Assembly (NCBI GenBank): GCA_963682025.1
Contig: OY821518.1
Location: 31,080,032-31,144,031 of the forward strand
Length of the DNA stretch: 64,000 nt
Direction: 5' to 3'
Source: Cordilura impudica
Lineage: Eukaryota > Arthropoda > Insecta > Diptera > Scathophagidae
Below, one piece after another: positions 58,090 through 64,000 of the stretch (its first letter is position 1; each line of letters starts with the position of its first letter). The notes beneath the pieces were generated by a model. That model had not been told where the DNA came from and ran no database searches. It saw only the letters and a list, made by a program, of their open reading frames with translations. Position numbers and translations under genes: made by a program.

Positions 58090-58098
58090 TATAATAGA

Positions 58099-58300
58099 TG
58101 TACTCATACCAAGTTTTAGGACTTTTGCTCTCATGTTACTTCAGATATTTGATACTAAAAATTCACTTTGTGTGGGAGGTGGCACGCCCACTTTCTATAG
58201 TCACATTTAGATGCTGTAAAAATTTCGAGCGGATCGGTCCAAAGGTGTAGCCTGCTCTGAACTTCAAACACACAGACTTTCACTTTTATATTCATATACA
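58099..58300. repeat. CACGCCC repeat, right part of the split array
   Basis: It resumes with GTACTCATACCAAGTTTTAG and ends with a unit containing GAGCGGATCGGTCCAAAGGT and ACACACAGACTTTCACTTTT, similar to the end of the array near 7850-7910. Confidence 0.65.
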
Positions 58301-59063
58301 GATTACAATAGGTCCAACTTGAGAAATAAAAACCATAAAAATGTATTAGGGTCTACTAGAACTAAAACGACTCTATAACTAACTGTATCCCAAACAATGA
58401 CACCATTGAAACCACAATCAAAATTGTTAAACAAGAAATTACATTAATCGAGGCTTACCTGTTCTTAAACTAGAACTAAACACAACTCAAACTCAAATAT
58501 AAGAACGACTTATTAAATTCCACAGCAGATATTCAGAGTCTGCTCTAGAACAGTTGTGCTCTTTAATATCGATGGATGTGTGTGTGCGTGTGTTTTTATG
58601 TGGTTCAAAATTTTTTACTGATTGACTATAAAACAACCTTCAACTGGTTATGCTGAAGGTAAATTCCAACTAATATTCCATTTGAGAGTTTTTTTTATTT
58701 CCTAATCAAAAGCAAAAAATTTAAATAATATAAATAAATAAATATGTCAATTCATGTTTTTAATAAGAAAACAAAAAGAGAACCTATGAAATGCAAGGCC
58801 ACATTTAGTACGTAGACAGAATTTTTGACTTAGGTCATCAACTTTGAATTTTAATTAACATTACGAAAATTAACCCATTCCAGACATGAAAATTATTCTA
58901 TAGAGAAAACAAATTTACAAAAATTTATTTATTTATTATAACTATTGATAGGGAGAATATAATCAAGTTTAATAATGATTTTATTAATTGAAAAGTATCT
59001 ATGTTATGTATATGTTATTTTTTTAAAAGAAAACAAACTAATGCCGTTTTCTTTTCTGATAAA
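58301..59063. other. No gene recognised
   Basis: AT-rich, with a short TGTGTGTGCGTGTGT run near 58577. No repeat ends or coding motifs were recognised. Confidence 0.4.
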
Positions 59064-59690
59064 AACAAGTAAAAAATTATAGTCGATCTAGACCCACTAT
59101 ATGATACCCTATATCATGCGTTTAGAGACGCAACTAACTGGACATAGAAAATAAGCAAAAACCAAATTTGAGTGGGATTTTTATTAATTTTTTTGGCTGC
59201 AGATATGAAAAAGTTCATATCGGATGCTATATCTATATGGGGACTAGGTCCAAAAATTGACAGATCCTGATTATATTTGGTAAAGTCTCTTGTATTTTGC
59301 AAAAATATATATACAAACAAAATTTGAGAAGAATCAGTGCAATATTTTTGTTTTTTTGATAGATTTAAGTGAAGTTCGGGAAGGAGCTCTATATGGAGCC
59401 AAAGGTATCATTTTTGGACTACTCATTAATGGATGTAATGAACGCATACAAACCCAGTTTGAGTAAGATCTATATGACAATTTGGATCTTATGGCAATTT
59501 ATGTCGATTTCATAGGGGTAATTTGTATGGGGGCTAGGTCTGAACATGGACCGATTCTCACCAATTTCAATAGCGTTCATCCCATGGCCGATAAAAGCTT
59601 ATATACCAAATTTTATCAAAATATATTCATATTTGCGACCTGCAGTTTGATTACAAGGTTTACATGGACACACAGACGGACGGACGGACG
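59064..59690 (+). mobile_element. Family A element, 3'-truncated
   Basis: It starts ACAAGTAAAAAATTATAGTC with a changed palindrome (GTCGATCTAGACCCAC) and ends in ACGGACGGACGGACGG. The terminal part is replaced by 27 bp before the inverted partner. Confidence 0.8.
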
Positions 59691-59717
59691 GTCTTGGTCT
59701 TTTTTCGAAAAGTGTAT

Positions 59718-60518
59718 TTATACCCTATACCACTATGTGGTTTGGGTATAATGGCTTTGTGCTGCTGTTTGTAACTACCAAAAGGATTTGACCTAGACCC
59801 ATCTTTTATTATACCGATCGAATCGGAATCACTATCTGATTCGATTTAACGATGTCCGTCCGTCCGTCCGTCCGTCTGTGTGTCCATGTAAAGCTTGTAA
59901 TCAAACTACAGGTCGGAACTATGAATATATTTTGATGAAATTTGGTACGTAAGCTTTTATCGGCCATAGGATGAACGCTATTGAAATTGGTGGGAATCGG
60001 TTCATGTTCAGACCTAGCCCCCATACAAATGACCCCTATGAAATCGACATAAATTGCCATAAGATCCAAATTATCATGTAAATCTTGGTCAAATTGGGTT
60101 TGTATGAATTTATTACATCCATTAATCAGTAGTCCAAAAATGATCCCAATTGGACAACTCTTAGTCAAAGGCCCCATATAGAGCTGCTTCCCGATCTTCA
60201 CTTAAATCTATCAAAAAACAAAAATATTGCACTGATTCTTTTCAAATTTTGTTTGTATATATTTTTGCAAAATACAAGAGACTTTACCAAACATGGTCAG
60301 GATCGGTCCATTTTTGGGCCTAGTCCCCATATAGATATAGCATCCGATATGAACTTTTTCATATCTGCAGCCAAAAAAATTAATAAAAATCCCACTCAAA
60401 TTTGGTTTATGATTAGTATCTAGATCCAGTTAGTTGGGCCTGAGAGATAGGGTCTCTAAACGCATGGTATAGGGTATCGTATAGTCGGTCTAAACCGACT
60501 ATAATTTTCCTACCTGTT
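59718..60518 (-). mobile_element. Family A element, full length, inverted partner
   Basis: It runs from TATACCCTATACCACTATGT to a near-perfect palindrome (GTCGGTCTAAACCGAC). It holds the longest uninterrupted frame of the family (60201 down to 59809, 130 codons), which spans two of the internal units. Confidence 0.8.
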
Positions 60519-61834
60519 TTTTTATATATTCTGATACATAAATCTTATATCATATACATATCTTATCTTATACATAAATCGAAAGGTCTCAAAGTGCATT
60601 GTTCATAAAATGCAAAAAACTGTGGATTATTATCCTCTTTGAAGTCATTGGGTGAATATATTCAAAAAATGGGAAAAAGGGGAATTTTTCTCACACTATG
60701 ACCTGACTTATGAGGGCTCGACTTTGAGACCGTTTAATTGATGTATAAGATAAGGTTGCTCTTATTTCAGAATGTACATATAAAAAAATACACTTTTTGA
60801 AAACAAGTGTAAATAAAATGCGACATTTTTTGTCAGAAAAAAAACGTCATAAGTAATTTCCTTAAAAAATTCAATCAAAAAGTCCTATAAAATTTAAAAA
60901 AAATTAATTTCAGAATACCTAAATGATATCAATACATAGAAAGAATTTAAGAAATTTTCAATCTTAAGATTCTTAAAATTTTTGTTTACCTTTCGTCTAA
61001 TGAAATATACCTGTACATTAGGGTGGCCCTTCATTATATGCAGGGAAAAAAGTGTTCGAATTTAAAGTCTCACCCCCTAGAAATATGCGAATAGCAAAAA
61101 AACTGAGAAATTCAAAGTTTTGGGTCAATCAAAAAAAATTTAGAGGTGCCACAACGCGACTGAAAATTTCAAGTGTGTTTATATGGGGAAAATATGACTT
61201 TTCAGATTTTACCAAAATTTCGCTCTACGGTTCAACTTTTTGATATGTTGTTATATGAATCGATTACTAAATTATCTTTTCAAAAAGCCATACATCTTCA
61301 AAATCGAACAAAACTCGCCAAGAAATAACAAATGCCCCAGACCACTTTTACCAAAAAACTATAGGTCATGAAATGTGATGAACATTTCTTCACCTTTAAC
61401 AAATTGATTAAAGCCATAATTTTTTCGGTCTCTATACCTACAGTACTACGATAAAAAGTATTGTTTTATTAGCACGTTGTTAACCTACTGCGAAATGAGA
61501 TCAAAGTTGGACAATTTTTTTGATAAAATTTTGAAAACTCCTTTCTTAAGTTTTAAAAAATCTTCTTAAACAAAATTTCAAGAAATGGAGCTGGCGCCTT
61601 AAAGTTATATTAAATATATGTTAGAGATTAACTGTGTGAATTTTTTAGTAAATTCCTGTGCCAGAATTTTTTTTACAAAGAATTTTTTGTGCGGATTTCG
61701 AGAAAAATTAGTTTTTTGTGAATTATTCAGTAAATGTACTCTTTCTAAATACTTTGTATCAAAAATTTTTCAGTTTTCAACTTTTAAATGTTTATTATAG
61801 CCTAGGGTTTCTGAAAAAAATAATATGACACCAT
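60519..61834. repeat. Unclassified repeat beginning AGGGTGGCCC; no gene
   Basis: 60519-61015 holds nothing recognisable. From 61018 ATTAGGGTGGCCCTTCATTA resembles the arm ends of the foldback at 8285-11960 (CATTAGGGTGGGCCG) and may mark the end of a related element. 61797-61846 matches 71-170, and this copy is interrupted by the LINE. Confidence 0.45.
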
Positions 61835-61846
61835 TAACCCTTTTGG

Positions 61847-63790
61847 TCATTGACCGGGATATTAAGGCCTGGATCAGTCACATGCTAGGGAATAGATGGA
61901 TAAGTTGCGAGGTTGGTGGCATTAAAATAAGAAACAAGGTTTGTTGTGGGATACCTCAAGGGGCATTTTTATCCCCCTTCTCTGGGTGACCACTATAAAC
62001 AGTCTGCAAAGGATTCTAGCCAATAAGGGTTTCCAACCTGTCTGCTCCGCAGACGACGTAGCAATACTGAGATTTATGTAGGAGGGCATCGAATGCACTC
62101 GAAATAGCATATGACTGGGCACAACCGAGGGGTTTGAATGTGAACCCAGAGAAAACCGAAATATGCCTCTTTAGAAGGAAGACGAAAATAATCGACTTTG
62201 ATGAACCTCGCTTCCAGGGCAAAACGATTAGAATCACACAGACGGTGAAATACCTTGGGGTGATTCTCGATAAAAAACTTACTTGGAAAAACCACATCGA
62301 GAGCAGGGTCGCGAAGGCTCATCGTGTATGGGCCATCTGCGGAAGGGCTATAAGCTCAAAATGGGGTTTAAACCCGAAGATGACATATTGGCTGTACACA
62401 AGCGTCGTTAGACCCATTCTAACCTACGCATCCATAGTCATATGGACATCAATGAACAGGAAATGTTACATTAAACCACTCCAAAAGATACAGCGTCTCT
62501 GTTGCATAGGAATCAGTGGTGCAATAAGGACTACATCTACGAGGGCTTTAGAGAATATTCTATCTATACACCCAATCGAGATGAGAATTAAATATGAGGC
62601 AGCTCTGGCCATGTTACGACTAAGGGTAACAGGGGAATATATCACCGACCACATGACCAGACACCAGACTATTTTAGACCAAATTCCGGGACTCAACACA
62701 GTGAATATTAGCTGTGATAGAATCGCGGAAGTGTCAACAGATATACCCTGCAGAATACGGGTACCAGACAGGGAAAGTTGGATGAACGGGAATATTCTAC
62801 AGAACCTTCCAGGGTCACATTACTATACGGACGCCTCTAGTCTGCATGGTAAGACTGGGATAGGTTTCTACGATGAGGACCGTTCCACAGGGATATACCT
62901 CCGCGTTCCAGACCCAACTCCGTCTTTCAGGCTGAATTGGTGGCGATAAAGGAATGTATTAGGTATATTAACGCACGGGATTCCCCAACTCCCGGAGTCG
63001 TGAAAATATTTACGGACAGTCTAGCGGCTATCAGAGCGATATCCGCAGACAAAACTAGATCAAGGACTATCCTCGAGTGTAAGGAGGAGATTTCAAACTT
63101 CTCCAGAAGTGGCAGACTTGAAATCGTTTGGATCCCAGGACACAGTGGTATAATGGGAAATGAGATTGCTGACAAACTGGCCAGGAAGGGCTCTCTCCTG
63201 GAAAGAGTAAATTTAGAAAACCCAATACCTTTCAAGTCTCTCAAATTCGAACTGGCAGACTGGGCGACCAATTCACATGTATCAATTTGGTAAGAGAATG
63301 ACGTGGGTAAGGTTACAAAGATATTATGGGGTTCTCCCAACGCAACAAGAACAAGGGAGATCCTGAATCTGAATAGGGTAGAACTTAGTAGGGTAATTGG
63401 CATCCTCACTGGACATTCTGAGCTGAGGGCTCACCTATACCGTATAGGACGGGCGGAATCAGCCGTTTGTAGAGCTTGCGGAGAGGATGACGAAACCCTA
63501 GAACACTACTTCTGTTACTGTCCTGCATTTGCGAGAACAAGGGTCAGATATCTATCCAACGACATCTTACCAGGCCTGACGGGTCTAAGGGGGATAAGCT
63601 GGAAAATACTCAAAAATTTGCTGACGAAACCGAATTTCTAAGTTAGTAAGAGGGGTAGATAACCGGAAAGTAGAGATGTAGAGCGCCCAACAAGCCGACC
63701 TACTGGCTTAGGTGTATATCCAGACATAACGGATATGAGCTATGTGTACACATAGCTCCTCTTATCAATCTAACCTAACCTAACCTAACC
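61847..63790 (+). mobile_element. Non-LTR retrotransposon (RNase H-bearing, I/Loa/R1-like), 5'-truncated
   Basis: A 12-bp target duplication TAACCCTTTTGG flanks it (61835-61846 and 63791-63802). It contains the end of the RT domain, RNase H and a CCHC motif, then a short 3' UTR and a tail of TAACC repeats. The 5' half, with ORF1, endonuclease and the start of RT, is absent, as usual for incomplete reverse transcription. The repeat it entered is the one at 71-170. Confidence 0.88.
61903..63641 (+). pseudogene. LINE pol: RT C-terminus, RNase H and CCHC motif
   Basis: RT: VCCGIPQGAFLSP (61937-61975), then a frame change, then VCSADDVAI near 62050, where the usual Y of YADD is S. The thumb region is open from 62134 with VNPEKTEICLFRRK and VKYLGVILDKKLTWKNHI. 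RNase H: YYTDASSLHGKTGIGFY, AELVAIKECI after a frame change near 62925, FTDSLAAIRAI and WIPGHSGIMGNEIADKLA, so all catalytic acids are present. A stop at 63291 precedes CRACGEDDETLEHYFCYC (C-x2-C-x8-H-x4-C), and the frame ends at 63641. Not functional. Confidence 0.88.
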
Positions 63791-63796
63791 TAACCC
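63768..63796 (+). repeat. TAACC repeat tail of the LINE
   Basis: About five CTAAC units run into the target duplication, which itself begins TAACCC. It equals the complement of (TTAGG)n, the common insect telomere repeat. Diptera lack TTAGG telomeres, so a 3' tail generated by the LINE itself is more likely. Confidence 0.85.
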
Positions 63797-63802
63797 TTTT
63801 GG

Positions 63803-64000
63803 ACTTGGGGTCGCATATGACCCCAAGCTAATGAAAGACAATTTATTTCAAAAAATCATATATTTTGTAAGTGCTGTTGAATTTTTAGACGTGACGCTTA
63901 AAATATGATAACCAAATGTTCAACTCTTCCGTGCCAAACATTTGGAATAAATCGAACAATGTTAACCTATTCCTTGCCGAAGCAAAACTATGAATTTTGG
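63803..64000. repeat. Continuation of the unclassified repeat beyond the LINE
   Basis: ACTTGGGGTCGCATATGACC continues the 71-170 type sequence. No coding motif was recognised up to the window edge. Confidence 0.5.

Larger units (their letters stand above)
56175..58098 (-). mobile_element. Family C Helitron, long form, carrying a nested mariner
   Basis: The minus-strand start is TCTATTATA at 58098, interrupted by the mariner, continuing ATTAATAGGCAAGGCGATTT. It ends with hairpin CTCGAATTTCGAG and CAGCTAG at 56175. It has the same internal inverted repeat as 46949-47493 (inner copy near 56340-56470). It lies between host A (56174) and T (58099), within the CACGCCC array. Without the mariner it would be about 616 bp. 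Confidence 0.85.

Noticed and set aside
63768..63796. Possible internal telomere repeat (CCTAA)n
   Set aside because: It lies exactly at the 3' end of a LINE and next to its target duplication, so it is the element's tail.

Overview
This is AT-rich nuclear DNA of a higher fly, probably a calyptrate (blow fly, house fly or flesh fly type). The pointers are dipteran repeat types: mini-me/DINE-like Helentron relatives with (GTCY)n tracts, Helitrons with TC...CTAG ends, fly mariner and Tc1 relics, and a LINE with a TAACC-type tail. This is a judgement from motifs; no database was searched. Nothing prokaryotic or organellar is present, and I recognised no tRNA or rRNA gene.

Only one piece looks like a host gene: a short first coding exon on the minus strand (23010-23118) with a good splice donor, a plausible acceptor, and a peptide that fits the N-terminus of an ABCG-type ABC transporter. 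No downstream exon is visible at lower coordinates, so 1-23000 may lie inside one very large transposon-filled intron. The rest of the window is repeats, many nested.

Repeat families, lettered here for reference. Family A: about 20 copies and about 11 kb; its 5' end carries a perfect palindrome (TATAGTCGGTCT plus its reverse complement), then three degenerate units of about 140 bp, a CAGACGGACGGA tract and a TATACCC...GGGTATA 3' end. Four times two copies lie tail to tail (19800-21377, 25897-27521, 40919-42320, 59064-60518). Family B: a cousin with TCGGCTGTGCCGA at its 5' end and a TATACCCTC-type 3' end. Family C: short non-autonomous Helitrons that start TC, end CTAG and have a CTCGAATTTCGAG hairpin near the 3' end. 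Family E: modular elements with shared ends around quite different minisatellite cores (18190-18950, 21505-22050, 31918-34800, 38057-39711, 42322-43262, 49352-50572). CACGCCC repeats: degenerate units of about 130-145 bp.

Layout. 1-8.3 kb: C and A fragments, several MITEs, and a Helitron (2625-4567) inside a TTA-flanked TIR element. 8.3-12 kb: a 3.7 kb foldback enclosing a B element and an exact 271-bp tandem duplication. 13-17 kb: a long inverted repeat and Tc1 relics, one split by a C element. 18-28 kb: A and E elements and the ABCG exon. 29.8-31.2 kb: two mariner halves in opposite orientation. 31.9-34.8 kb: a Helitron inside an E element, followed by a very regular 7-bp array. 35-43 kb: more MITEs, 21-bp minisatellites, a broken DDE transposase gene, A and E elements. 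44-47.5 kb: CACGCCC and TTAAGTCC repeats and C elements. 47.75-47.90 kb: a perfect 36-bp inverted repeat around a hammerhead-like core. 49-60.5 kb: E, A and C elements and two mariners, one split by an A copy and one sitting inside a C element at a reconstructable TA site. 61.8-63.8 kb: a 5'-truncated LINE with RT, RNase H and CCHC segments and a 12-bp target duplication. Every transposon protein seen carries stops or frameshifts, so none looks active.
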